64,000 nt of DNA, taken from CAIWHR01 sp963734575 (GTDB lineage Bacteria; Pseudomonadota; Gammaproteobacteria; Burkholderiales; Casimicrobiaceae). A program made the translations under genes and the position numbers. The notes below the pieces were generated by a model. The model made no database searches and was not told the DNA's origin. It saw only the letters and a list, made by a program, of their open reading frames with translations. Shown here piece by piece: positions 54,201-62,741 of this stretch (positions are counted from its first letter, which is position 1; every line of letters starts with the position of its first letter). The stretch is taken from NCBI GenBank assembly GCA_963734575.1, contig CAVTHT010000009.1:164496-228495 (forward strand), written 5' to 3'.

Positions 54201-55334
54201 TATGGCGAGGCGCGGTCGACCGGAGCGCAGCCCGGCAATGCGAATTACACGAGCGAGCAGTGGAACGGTGGCGACACGCTGGCGCTCGGCGTCACCCAAC
54301 TCGGGCCCCGTCTCTACGACCCAATGCTGGGACGCTTTTCGAGCCGCGACCCGCACATTACCTTGAGGGGCTCGGCGAATCCGTACGCGTTCGGAGAGAA
54401 CGACCCCCTGAATGCGGCGGACCCCGCCGGACTAGATTGCCTCGGCGAGGGATGCCGGGCGTGGACGCCGATCGTGCCGCCGGCCGGACCGTCACTGGCT
54501 GCGTTCGGCTCCGTGTTCTTCGACTACGGCAGAAGCGCTCCGGTAGCGCCCGCGGTGTCCGCGGGGCCGCAGACCGAGGGGGGCAAGGCGCTTCGCCAGG
54601 AGGCGGAACTGTTCTTGGGCTACGCGCCCCACCTGAACTGGGACACGCTCGCCAAGACCGGCGTGGCGTGGCGCACGCTGTTGGACAACATCGACTCCAT
54701 CTCGTCGCCAGAGCGAGACAGCCTGATCGACTTCGTGAATGCGGACCTGGATGTCGCAGCGAGCAACTTTCGCGGCGCCGGGATCGGTGCGCTCGTCGGC
54801 GGCACGCTCATTGCCGGCGGCGCGTGGGTACTAGGCGGCGTCGGGACCGCGAGCGGCGCTACGGGGGTGGTCGGCGCAACCGTCCCGACGACCGGCGCGA
54901 CCGTTACGACCACGAGTGCCGTGACAACGGCCGCACAGGTGGGTGCCGTCGTGACACCACCCGCCGTGATCGCTACCGAGGAATACGGTCCCGAGCTCTC
55001 GGAGCTCATCTCGACGTTGAGTGCCGAGGAGGGAGTCGCGCACGGCATGTCCGTGGAGCTCGCGCCGGGGCTCCAGGGTCAGCTGGTCGCCTTGGACGAG
55101 GCACTCGGAACGGGCGGGGTGAACGGAAGATTCGCAACCGAATTCGCGCGCGACCTCGCACGACTCCTGAACGATCCACAAGGCACCCCCGGATATCTCC
55201 TTGGGTCGTTGCCCTATGGGGCTTCGAGCGTCCGGCTCACGGAGTGGGGGCAGATCCTCTACGATTACTCGGTCACCGAGCAGCACATCTACATCAGGGG
55301 GCTTGTCCTGCGATTCGACCCGTTCTTCAACTGA
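48236..55334 (+). CDS. Secreted SpvB/FG-GAP/RHS-repeat protein with variable C-terminal tip, one frameshift
   Basis: A signal peptide (MAPLRILVALFAAVAAPAFG) precedes an SpvB-like start (FATAVPLALPAARAGLELPL, GVGAAGLGWDIPLS), then at least six FG-GAP/VCBS calcium-type motifs (DVNGDARPDF, DVNGDGRVDI, DINGDGYPDI, DVNGDGVVDR, DLTGDGIPDY, DIDGDGRPEV), many RHS/YD repeats (YDALGNITRL, YDAFGRLERLD), and the RHS core (VDYEPYGEARSTG, LGPRLYDPMLGRFSSRDP, NPYAFGENDPLNAADPAGL, ending about 54434). A 299-residue tip follows, with an Ala/Gly/Thr-rich hydrophobic stretch and a polar end closing IYIRGLVLRFDPFFN. The design is that of Tc-toxin B/C components and polymorphic RHS toxins. A single indel near 49440 breaks the frame. 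Total is about 2366 residues. Confidence 0.88.
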
Positions 55335-55505
55335 TCGATGCATCGGTAGGGCGCGCGCGAGGGTGCCGTTGAGGGACGCACTCGATGGGACTAGGATCGC
55401 ACGTGTAGCTGCCCGGGGACTTTCGGCAGACTCCCCGCTCGACAGGCGCGTGACGCGTCCAAGCTCTGCTCCGCCGCGGCGCACGCCGCCGCAGCAGGAG
55501 AGCCC

Positions 55506-56780
55506 ATGGACATTCCCGCCGCCGCCTCCCATCCGCACGACAGCGCCCCGCAGGTGCGCCGCCTGCTGATCGCCCGCGGCCTGCGCGCGCTCGGCGATGG
55601 CTGCATCAGCATCGTGCTACCGCTGCACCTCACGGCGCTCGGTTTCGCGCCATTCGAGGTCGGGGTGATCGCGACCGCGACCCTCCTCGGCTCCGGGCTG
55701 CTCACGCTGCTCATCGGCCTGCATGCCTATCGCTTTCGCTCGCGCACGCTCCTCATTTGCGCTGCCTTCGCGATGGCCGCCACCGGACTTGCATTCGGCG
55801 GCCTCACGCAGTTCTGGCCGCTGCTCGCAGTCGCCGTCGTGGGCACGCTCAATCCGTCGAGCGGCGACGTGAGCATCTTCATGCCGCTCGAACAGGCGAC
55901 GCTCGGTACCCTGGTCGATGACCGGAGGCGCACGGCCACCTTCGCAAGGTACAGCCTCGTCGGTGCATTGTCCGGTGCGGTCGGCGCGCTACTCGCGGGC
56001 GTTCCGGATGCACTCGCGCAGTGGTCGATCACCTCGTCGCGCACCGGGATGCAATGGATGTTCGGCTTTTACGCGCTGCTCGGCATCGCGTGCAGCCTCG
56101 TGTACCGCGACCTGCCGCGCGAGACTGTCGGCAGCGCACGCAAGCCCTCGGCGCCGCTCACGCGATCGCGCCGCCGCGTGCTCGGCCTCGCTGCGCTGTT
56201 CAGCGTCGACGCCTTCGCCGGCGGCTTTCTCGTGCAGTCGCTGCTCGCGCTGTGGCTCTTCCGGGCCTTCGAGCTGCCCCCCGCGAGCGCGGCGGTGCTG
56301 TTCTTCTGGACAGGCGTCTTTTCGGCGCTGTCCTATCTCGTGGCGGCGCGGCTCGCCGACCGCATCGGGCTCCTGAACACGATGGTGTTCACCCATCTCC
56401 CATCCAGCATCTTCCTGCTGGTCATTCCATTCCTGTCCGACCTGCGCTGGGTGATCGCGCTGCTCATCGCCCGCAGCGCGCTGTCGCAGATGGACGTGCC
56501 GACCCGGACGTCCTACGTGATGGCCATCGTCGATCCCGCGGAGCGCCCCGCTGCGGCCAGCGTGACCTCGGTGCCGCGCAGCCTCGCCGCGACGGCGAGC
56601 CCGGCCCTGGCGGGATACTGGCTCGGCATCTCGAGTTTCGCGTGGCCGCTGTTCGTGGCCGGCGCGCTGAAGATCGCCTACGATCTCATGCTGCTGTGGA
56701 CATTCCGCACCATCCGGCCGCCGGAGGAAGCCGACAAGGGCAAGCGCCGCAACGGTAAGCATCCCCTCCGGGCTCTGTAG
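55506..56780 (+). CDS. MFS transporter
   Basis: The 424-residue product has 12 likely TM helices. It starts with a polar tail, then RGLRALGDGCISIVLPLHLTALGF and a motif-A-like loop GLHAYRFRSRTLL, and in the second half ARLADRIGLLNTMVFTHLPS and MDVPTRTSYVMAIVDPAERPAA. The latter resembles drug or sugar-efflux MFS members found in many proteobacteria. The stop codon TAG (56778-56780) is the TAG of a REP's GTAG. The 171-bp gap before it (55335-55505) holds no immunity-like gene. Confidence 0.88.
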   Translation: MDIPAAASHPHDSAPQVRRLLIARGLRALGDGCISIVLPLHLTALGFAPFEVGVIATATLLGSGLLTLLIGLHAYRFRSRTLLICAAFAMAATGLAFGGLTQFWPLLAVAVVGTLNPSSGDVSIFMPLEQATLGTLVDDRRRTATFARYSLVGALSGAVGALLAGVPDALAQWSITSSRTGMQWMFGFYALLGIACSLVYRDLPRETVGSARKPSAPLTRSRRRVLGLAALFSVDAFAGGFLVQSLLALWLFRAFELPPASAAVLFFWTGVFSALSYLVAARLADRIGLLNTMVFTHLPSSIFLLVIPFLSDLRWVIALLIARSALSQMDVPTRTSYVMAIVDPAERPAAASVTSVPRSLAATASPALAGYWLGISSFAWPLFVAGALKIAYDLMLLWTFRTIRPPEEADKGKRRNGKHPLRAL

Positions 56781-56885
56781 GCGAGGCTTCAGCCTCGCGC
56801 GAGATGCGTCAGGCTGAAGCCTGATTTACATGCAATTCGCGCACGTCGGGCTCGCGCGGCATCGTCAGGCTGAAGCCTGACCTAC
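56777..56885. repeat. Three REP hairpins between MFS gene and acyl-CoA synthetase gene
   Basis: 56777-56798 is forward with GCGAGGC/GCCTCGC arms; its GTAG supplies the stop of the MFS gene. 56808-56829 and 56864-56885 are inverted with GTCAGGC/GCCTGAC arms, the first slightly decayed (TTTAC end). The group fills the gap between two converging genes and mixes two stem types. Confidence 0.85.
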
Positions 56886-56924
56886 AAGGCAACGGATGCG
56901 CTGCCGGTGCAGAACGGCCGCGCG

Positions 56925-58523
56925 TCAGATCTTGTGCTCGCGTCCCGCCCAGAACGGCGCGCGCATCTCGCGCTTGAGGGTCTTCCCCGCCGCGTTGCGC
57001 GGAAAATCCTCCATCACCACGACGCGGTCGACGCGCTGGTAGCGCGCCGCGACGCGCTCGTTGATCCACGCCTTGAGCGCCTCGCCGTCCACCGTCCCGT
57101 GCTCGCGCAGCACGACCGCGGCCACCGGCGTCTCGCCCCACTTGTCGTGCGGGATGCCGAACACGGCGACCTCGCGCACCGCCGGGTGGCGCGCCGCGAT
57201 TTCCTCGATGTCCTTGGGATAGACCTTCACGCCACCCGAATCGATCATGTCCTTCATGCGATCGACGAGGTAGAGGTAGCCGTCGTCGTCCACGTAACCG
57301 ACGTCCCCGGTATGCAACCAGCCGTCGCGCAACGCATCGGCCGTCTGCTCGGCGCGATGGTAGTAGCCGGGCATCGTGATGGGACCGCGGCCCGTGATCT
57401 CGCCGATCTCGCCTGCGGGCCGCTCCTTGCCGTCGTCACCCACGATGCGCAGCTCGTAGAACGGCGGCGGCACGCCCACGCTGCCGGCCTTGCGTTCCGC
57501 ATCGTCGCGGTCCAGCACCGTGATGAAGCCCTCCGTGAGGCCGTACAGCTCGTAGAAGCGGCGCGGCAGCAGCCGATTCAGCCGGTCCTTGTGCTCCTTG
57601 TGCAGCGGGGCGCCGAGCGACAGGATCATCTCGAGCGAAGTCAGGCGCGACGGATCGAAGCCCGCGGCATTCAGGATCGCGATGATCTGCGACGGCACGA
57701 GCATCGTGTGCGTGACGCGCTCGCGCTCGACCGTGGTAATGAAAGCCTCCGCGTCGAACTGGCGGTGCACGACATAGGTCGCGCCGCACATGAACGCCGG
57801 AAACATCGTGGTCATCGCGCCGTTGAACACGAGCGCGCCGGAATGCAGAACGACCGACTCCGGAGCCATGCGCCAGCTGTTCGCCATCGTCGTCGCATAC
57901 ATCGCACGAATGAAATGGGTGTGCTGGATGCCCTTGGGGAGACCCGTGGTGCCCGATGTGTACATCAGCGTCAGCAGGTCGCCGCCCTCCACACGCACCG
58001 CGGGCGGCGCATCGCTCGCGTCCGCCATGAGCGTGCTGAATGCCGCGTAGTCGCGAGCCTCGTCGTCGGCGGCGGCATCGACGAGCACCCACTCCGGCGC
58101 ATCCGCGCGCCCGCGCTCCAGCGCCGGCCGGACTTCCTGCAGGATGGCCAGGTAATCGCTCGACGCCAGCACGACCCGCGGCCGCGCATCGGCGAGGAGC
58201 GACTGCAGGCCGGGCGCGGTGAGCAGCGTCGAGAGCGGAACGACCACCGTGCCCGCCTTGGCGCAGGCCCAGTAGGTGGCCAGCAGCTCCAGCGAGTTCG
58301 GCAGCATCGTGGCCACGCGGTCGCCGCGGCGGGCACCAAGGCTCGCGAACACGTTGGCGAGACGGTTCACATAGGCGTCGAACTCCCGCCACGTCAGGCG
58401 CACCTCGCGGTCGTTCGCCGAACGGCCGGGCACGATGACCGCCGTGCGATGCGGCCGGTAGCGCGCATGCCGGGCAACGAGCCCACCGAGCACCAGGCTG
58501 TTGAAGGCGATCGGTGTTTCCAT
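56925..58523 (-). CDS. Acyl-CoA synthetase (AMP-forming), class I adenylate-forming enzyme
   Basis: The 532-residue enzyme has the P-loop-like LTLMYTSGTTGLPKGIQHTH, MTTMFPAFMCGATYVV, FYELYGLTEGFITVLDRDD, the A8 hinge LYLVDRMKDMIDSGGVKVYP, and the catalytic Lys in NAAGKTLKREMR. It activates a carboxylic acid to an acyl-AMP and then an acyl-CoA. The substrate may be a medium- or long-chain fatty acid or an aromatic acid; sequence alone does not decide. ATG 58523 has GAGGTGAGG upstream. Confidence 0.9.
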   Translation of the reverse strand: METPIAFNSLVLGGLVARHARYRPHRTAVIVPGRSANDREVRLTWREFDAYVNRLANVFASLGARRGDRVATMLPNSLELLATYWACAKAGTVVVPLSTLLTAPGLQSLLADARPRVVLASSDYLAILQEVRPALERGRADAPEWVLVDAAADDEARDYAAFSTLMADASDAPPAVRVEGGDLLTLMYTSGTTGLPKGIQHTHFIRAMYATTMANSWRMAPESVVLHSGALVFNGAMTTMFPAFMCGATYVVHRQFDAEAFITTVERERVTHTMLVPSQIIAILNAAGFDPSRLTSLEMILSLGAPLHKEHKDRLNRLLPRRFYELYGLTEGFITVLDRDDAERKAGSVGVPPPFYELRIVGDDGKERPAGEIGEITGRGPITMPGYYHRAEQTADALRDGWLHTGDVGYVDDDGYLYLVDRMKDMIDSGGVKVYPKDIEEIAARHPAVREVAVFGIPHDKWGETPVAAVVLREHGTVDGEALKAWINERVAARYQRVDRVVVMEDFPRNAAGKTLKREMRAPFWAGREHKI

Positions 58524-58542
58524 CCTCACCTCGTTCTGCACG

Positions 58543-59718
58543 TTACAGACGATGCCGATGACCCGCGAGAGCAAAGCCAGGCCACTCCGCGTCCGGCGAC
58601 GCGGCAAGGGCCAGCACCTTGAAGAGCTCGCCCATCTCCGCCGGGGAGACAAGCTGCTGCACCGGCCCCGCGGCCTTCATGTACGCGATCGATTCCGGCG
58701 GGCCGGCCTGCGCAAGCGCGTCGAGGATGCCACAACCGAGCAGGAATGGCGCCTGCGCGCAGAAGCCCGCGAGATTGAGGCCCGCGCGCGTACCGGCGCG
58801 TGCCATCGCGGTGAAGTCCACGTGGGTCGTGATGTCGCACAACCCCGGGTAGAAGAACGGGTCGGCGTGCGCGCGGTGCCGGTAATGGCACATCAGCGTG
58901 CCGCTCGCGCGCTGCGGGTGGTAGTACTCGCGCGCGGGGAAGCCGTAGTCGATGAACAGCGCGGCGCCGCCGCGCAACCGGCGGGCGACGTGTGTCACCA
59001 GCGCCTCGGCCGCCGGATTGACCTCGCTCACGTAAGGTTCGACGTCCGGGAAACGCGCTGCCGCGATCGATTGCAGCCACGACGGCGCGGCGCGGTCTTC
59101 GCAGTCCAGGCCGTAGTGCGGCGGCGTGACGGCTCCGCGGATGCCCACGCCGCGCTCGAACCACGTCCCGGCGTCATGGCGCACGAGATGCGCGGGTACC
59201 GCGTCCAGCACTTCGTTGGCGATCACGGCGCCATCGATCGCCGGCGGCACGTCGCGCACCCACTCGATGCGTGCGAGCTGTTGCGGCACGGTGGCCGTCA
59301 GCGTTGCGCGCTGGCGCTCGCGCAATTCCGGACTGGGCTCGAGGATGACGTAACGCGCCGGCAGGTCATCCCTCGCGGCGAGTGCACCGAGCAGGCTCGC
59401 GGCCAGCTGCCCGCTGCCCGCGCCGAGTTCGACGACTTCGCGCGCGGACGTGACGGCGAGGATCGCGCTCACCTGCTTCGCGAGTGCCGCACCGAAGAGC
59501 GGCGTCATCTCGGGCGCGGTGGTGAAATCGCCTTGCGGACCGAGCTTGACGGCGCCCGCGGCGTAGTAGCCAAGCCCGGGAGCGTACAGCGCGAGCTCCA
59601 TGTAGCGCGCAAAGGGAATCCATCCACCCGCGGCCGCGATCTCCGCGTGGACAGCGGCTACCACGCGCTCGCAATGGGCGCGCGCTGCGGCATCCGGAGG
59701 AGGCAGCTCAGGCATCAC
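58543..59718 (-). CDS. SAM-dependent methyltransferase, MidA/NDUFAF7 family
   Basis: The product is about 391 residues: GGWIPFARYMELALYAPGLGYYA at the start, the SAM-binding VVELGAGSGQLAASLL, VIANEVLDAVPAHLVR, and AALFIDYGFPAREYYHPQR. This is the DUF185 family, which includes human NDUFAF7, an arginine methyltransferase for complex I assembly. Bacterial members probably methylate proteins, but the target is unknown. The first codon may be GTG 59718 or ATG 59715. Confidence 0.9.
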   Translation of the reverse strand: MMPELPPPDAAARAHCERVVAAVHAEIAAAGGWIPFARYMELALYAPGLGYYAAGAVKLGPQGDFTTAPEMTPLFGAALAKQVSAILAVTSAREVVELGAGSGQLAASLLGALAARDDLPARYVILEPSPELRERQRATLTATVPQQLARIEWVRDVPPAIDGAVIANEVLDAVPAHLVRHDAGTWFERGVGIRGAVTPPHYGLDCEDRAAPSWLQSIAAARFPDVEPYVSEVNPAAEALVTHVARRLRGGAALFIDYGFPAREYYHPQRASGTLMCHYRHRAHADPFFYPGLCDITTHVDFTAMARAGTRAGLNLAGFCAQAPFLLGCGILDALAQAGPPESIAYMKAAGPVQQLVSPAEMGELFKVLALAASPDAEWPGFALAGHRHRL

Positions 59719-59799
59719 GCCGAGACCCCTCGCGCACCGTGCGAGCGCACGGTCGATGTGCTAGATTGGCCCGACTCGACGCCAATCGCGGAGGTGTGC

Positions 59800-60537
59800 T
59801 TGCAGGGCAAAGTCGTGCTGGTCACCGGCGGGGCGAAGCGGGTCGGCGCCGCCATCTGCCGGCGACTGCATGCGGCGGGAGCTACCGTCATGCTGCATTA
59901 TCGCGCGTCGGCGGGCGAGGCGCGCCTCCTGCAGTCGGAGCTCAACCATGCGCGCGCGGATTCGGTCGCGCTCATCCAGGCGGACCTGCTCGATCTTGCC
60001 AAGCTCCCGTCCATCGTCGAGCAAACCGTGCAGACGTTCGGACAGCTCGATGGGCTCATCAACAACGCGTCGTCGTTCTTCCAGACGCCCGTCGGCGACA
60101 TCGAGGCCGGCGATTGGGACGACCTCATCGGCACCAACCTCAAGGCACCGCTCTTCCTGTCACAGGCCGCGGCGCCATTCCTGCGGCAGACGCACGGCGC
60201 GATCGTCAACATCACCGACATCCACGCCGAGCGCCCGCTCAAGAACTACGTCGTGTATTCGGTCGCCAAGGCGGGCGTGATCGGCCTCACCCGCTCCCTC
60301 GCCCGCGAGCTCGCACCGGAAGTGCGGGTCAATGCGGTCGCTCCCGGGCCGATCCTGTGGCCCGACGACGAATCGTTCGACGACATCTCGCGCCAGCGGA
60401 TCATTTCCCACACACCGCTGCGGCGCGAGGGTGCGCCGGACGATATCGCACGCGCCGTGCAGTTCCTGATGATGGATGCGGGGTACTGCACCGGCGAGAC
60501 GATCCACGTCGACGGCGGGCGTCACGTGGCGATCTAG
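59800..60537 (+). CDS. SDR-family pteridine/dihydromonapterin reductase-like protein (FolM-like)
   Basis: The 245-residue short-chain dehydrogenase starts with TTG 59800, giving MQGKVVLVTGGAKRVGAAI. GGAGG at 59790-59794 lies 5 bases upstream and decides for this codon over GTG 59794. Motifs are the TGGAKRVG nucleotide loop, LINNASSFFQTPVGDI, the active site VVYSVAKAGVIGLTRSLARE (YxxxK), and VNAVAPGPILWPDDESF. GGAKRxG and NNASSFxxTP are typical of pteridine reductases, which use NADPH. It is divergent from the methyltransferase gene, 81 bp away. Confidence 0.84.
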   Translation: MQGKVVLVTGGAKRVGAAICRRLHAAGATVMLHYRASAGEARLLQSELNHARADSVALIQADLLDLAKLPSIVEQTVQTFGQLDGLINNASSFFQTPVGDIEAGDWDDLIGTNLKAPLFLSQAAAPFLRQTHGAIVNITDIHAERPLKNYVVYSVAKAGVIGLTRSLARELAPEVRVNAVAPGPILWPDDESFDDISRQRIISHTPLRREGAPDDIARAVQFLMMDAGYCTGETIHVDGGRHVAI

Positions 60538-60649
60538 GTGCGAAGGTGTTCGGCTGAAGCCGAACCTACAAAGTTGCCGGCAGCCATGTTCCAGGTGCGA
60601 AGGCGCTCGGCTGAAGCCGAACCTACAAAGTCGCCGGGAGCCATGCGGC
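60536..60649 (-). repeat. Two tandem 57-bp units, each with a REP of the GTTCGGC/GCCGAAC type
   Basis: Units start at 60536 and 60593. Each reads AGGTGCGAAGG, then an inverted REP (60548-60569 and 60605-60626; arms GTTCGGC-type, the second with GCTCGGC), then ACAAAGT(T/C)GCCGG(C/G)AGCCATG. The first unit begins within the TAG stop of the preceding gene. The array lies between converging genes. Confidence 0.82.
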
Positions 60650-60671
60650 GGCACCTCGGCTCGGAGCTACC

Positions 60672-61370
60672 CTAGATGTCCGGCGGCCCCGTCAGCGACA
60701 CCGTCGGCGGCGTGCCGCAGCGCTGCCCGATCCGCACCGCGAGCCCGTCCAGGTACGGATCATCGATGCCGTGCGCAATCAGCGCCACGCGCGTGCGTTC
60801 GAGATAATCCCCGGAGGATCCGAATGCGCCGCACGCAGTGGACAGCACGTCCACCTCCTGGTCGATCGAAAGCTTGCCCGCGTACTGCGGGTGCTGCCGA
60901 TTGACCACGAACGTCAGCGCCGCGAAGCGCTTGCCGTCCGCGTCCGTGACATCGATCCATCTCGGGTTGTACGACCCCACCACCATCTCGCGCCGCCAAA
61001 GGAGGTGGAGCTCGTCCAGCGCGAGCGGCGCCGGGAGCCGCAGTGCCACGCCGCGGCACACGCCACCGCGATCGAGCCCGAGCACGAGCCCCGGTGCATT
61101 CGGCGTGCCACGCGACGCGAGCGACCACAGGCAGAAGCGGCGATGCAGTCCGCGCACCGTCGCCGGACGCATCTCGCTCACCGGAAACACCGGATTCCAG
61201 AGCAGCGATCCATACGCGAACACCCACCAGCCGGCCCCCTTCGGCTTCTTCGCGAGCGTGGCGGACAACGAGGCCGACAGCTGCTCGTCGGTGAGCGCAC
61301 GATCGGCGACTGCCTCGACGTAGATCTCGCGCATGCGGCCCTGCTCGAGATCGCGACGCGAAAGGGTCAT
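60672..61370 (-). CDS. chaC: Glutathione-specific gamma-glutamylcyclotransferase ChaC
   Basis: ChaC turns glutathione into 5-oxoproline and Cys-Gly in the cytoplasm. The product of about 232 residues has VFAYGSLLWNPVFPV (the YGSL substrate loop), RRFCLWSLASRGTPNAPGLV, LGLDRGGVCRGVALRL, the region LLWRREMVVGSYNPRWIDV (with the catalytic Glu), and CGAFGSSGDYLERT. ATG 61370 (MTLSRRDLEQG) fits the family start. A longer TTG start at 61412 is possible. Confidence 0.9.
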   Translation of the reverse strand: MTLSRRDLEQGRMREIYVEAVADRALTDEQLSASLSATLAKKPKGAGWWVFAYGSLLWNPVFPVSEMRPATVRGLHRRFCLWSLASRGTPNAPGLVLGLDRGGVCRGVALRLPAPLALDELHLLWRREMVVGSYNPRWIDVTDADGKRFAALTFVVNRQHPQYAGKLSIDQEVDVLSTACGAFGSSGDYLERTRVALIAHGIDDPYLDGLAVRIGQRCGTPPTVSLTGPPDI

Positions 61371-61439
61371 GCCGTTCGCGACATGAATCCGAACCCGGTC
61401 ATCGGCGGACAACGCACGAACACCACGGCCGGCTGACGG

Positions 61440-62741
61440 TCACGCCAGGCCGCGGAAGGGAAGCTTGGATTCGCACCATGCCGCGACCGTAAGCAGGCGA
61501 TCGTCCGCGCCCGCAGGACACGCGATCTGCATGCCGATCGGCAAGCCTTCGGCAGTCACTCCGACCGGCAGGTTGAGGGCCGGGAACCCGGTGAGCGACC
61601 ACATCGTGCAGCACGACGGGTCCCCGGTGGACGCGAGGCCCACGGGTGCCGGGCCGGGCGCCGAGGGAGAAAGCACCGCGTCATAGTCATCGAGCCAATC
61701 GGTGAACTCGGCGATCGCCCGCGTGCGCTCGGCCAGCGCGTGCTCGTAGTGGGCCTTGCCGATCTTGCGGCCTTCGTCGAGCGCGGCGTTGAGCTCCGGC
61801 GTGAGCCGCGCACGCTCGCGCTCCTGCAATGCGCCCATGTTCTGCGCGGCCTCATAGAACATGATGGTCCGGTGCACGCGATTGGCTTCGCGCCAGGCGC
61901 TGGGGAACTCGACGCCGACCACCGTTGCGCCGAACTGGCGCAGGCGCGTCGCCGCGGCCTCGAGCGTATCGTCGGCATCGCAATCCATCTGCGTCCAGGG
62001 ATAGTCGCCGAGATAGGCGAGGCGGGGCGGCGCCGGCAGCGCCGCCACCGACGGCGACACGAACGCGCGGTCCGTGAGCGCGCTGCCGAGTCGCGCTGCG
62101 TCCGCAACGCTGCGCGTGAACATCCCGATCTGGTCCAGCGTCTCGCTGAAGAGATGCACCCCGGTGAACGGAATGGCGTCCTTCGTCGGCTTGAATCCGA
62201 CGACGCCACAATAGGACGCCGGGCGGATCACCGAACCGTTGGTCTGGGTGCCGAGCGCACCGACGATCTGTCCCGCCGCCACGGCAGCGGCCGAGCCGGA
62301 AGAAGAGCCGCCGGGGGTATGCGCCGGATTCCACGGATTGCGGGTCTTGCCGGGGTCGAGGAATGCGAACGCCGTGGTGACCGTCTTGCCGAACACATAG
62401 CCACCCGCTGCAAGCAGCCGCTTGATGCATTCCGCGTTCTCGGCCGGGCGATGCCCCGCATGGATCGGGGAGCCCATTTCGGTGGGCAGGTCGGCGGTAG
62501 CGATGATGTCCTTCACGCCGATGCCGATGCCGCGCAGCGGCGCGCCGTCGCGCGCGGCATCGCAGCGGTCCGCCATGCGGCGCACGTAGGCGGGATCGAG
62601 ATGCGCCCACGCCTCGATGGTCGCGTCGGTCGCCGCGATGCGCGCGAGCTGCGCCTCCGCGAGGGCGCGTGCAGTGAGCGCCCCGATCGCGAGCTCCTTG
62701 GTGGCGGTCGTCAGCGACATCGTGTACAGCGCGTCCGTCAT
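61440..62741 (-). CDS. Amidase-signature family hydrolase
   Basis: The 433-residue amidase has the Ser-cisSer-Lys triad: Lys in GVKDIIATADLP, the Gly/Ser-rich core GGSSSGSAAAVAAG, and GTQTNGSVIRPASYCGVVGFK with the nucleophile region. It resembles GatA-like and indole-acetamide-type amidases. Without gatB and gatC nearby, a tRNA role is unlikely, so it probably acts on a small amide. The ATG overlaps the hemW stop (ATGA). Confidence 0.88.
   Translation of the reverse strand: MTDALYTMSLTTATKELAIGALTARALAEAQLARIAATDATIEAWAHLDPAYVRRMADRCDAARDGAPLRGIGIGVKDIIATADLPTEMGSPIHAGHRPAENAECIKRLLAAGGYVFGKTVTTAFAFLDPGKTRNPWNPAHTPGGSSSGSAAAVAAGQIVGALGTQTNGSVIRPASYCGVVGFKPTKDAIPFTGVHLFSETLDQIGMFTRSVADAARLGSALTDRAFVSPSVAALPAPPRLAYLGDYPWTQMDCDADDTLEAAATRLRQFGATVVGVEFPSAWREANRVHRTIMFYEAAQNMGALQERERARLTPELNAALDEGRKIGKAHYEHALAERTRAIAEFTDWLDDYDAVLSPSAPGPAPVGLASTGDPSCCTMWSLTGFPALNLPVGVTAEGLPIGMQIACPAGADDRLLTVAAWCESKLPFRGLA

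Noticed and set aside
54435..55505. Immunity gene after the RHS tip
   Set aside because: No plausible coding frame with RBS was found in 55335-55505, and the open frame at 55201-55569 overlaps the tip out of frame.
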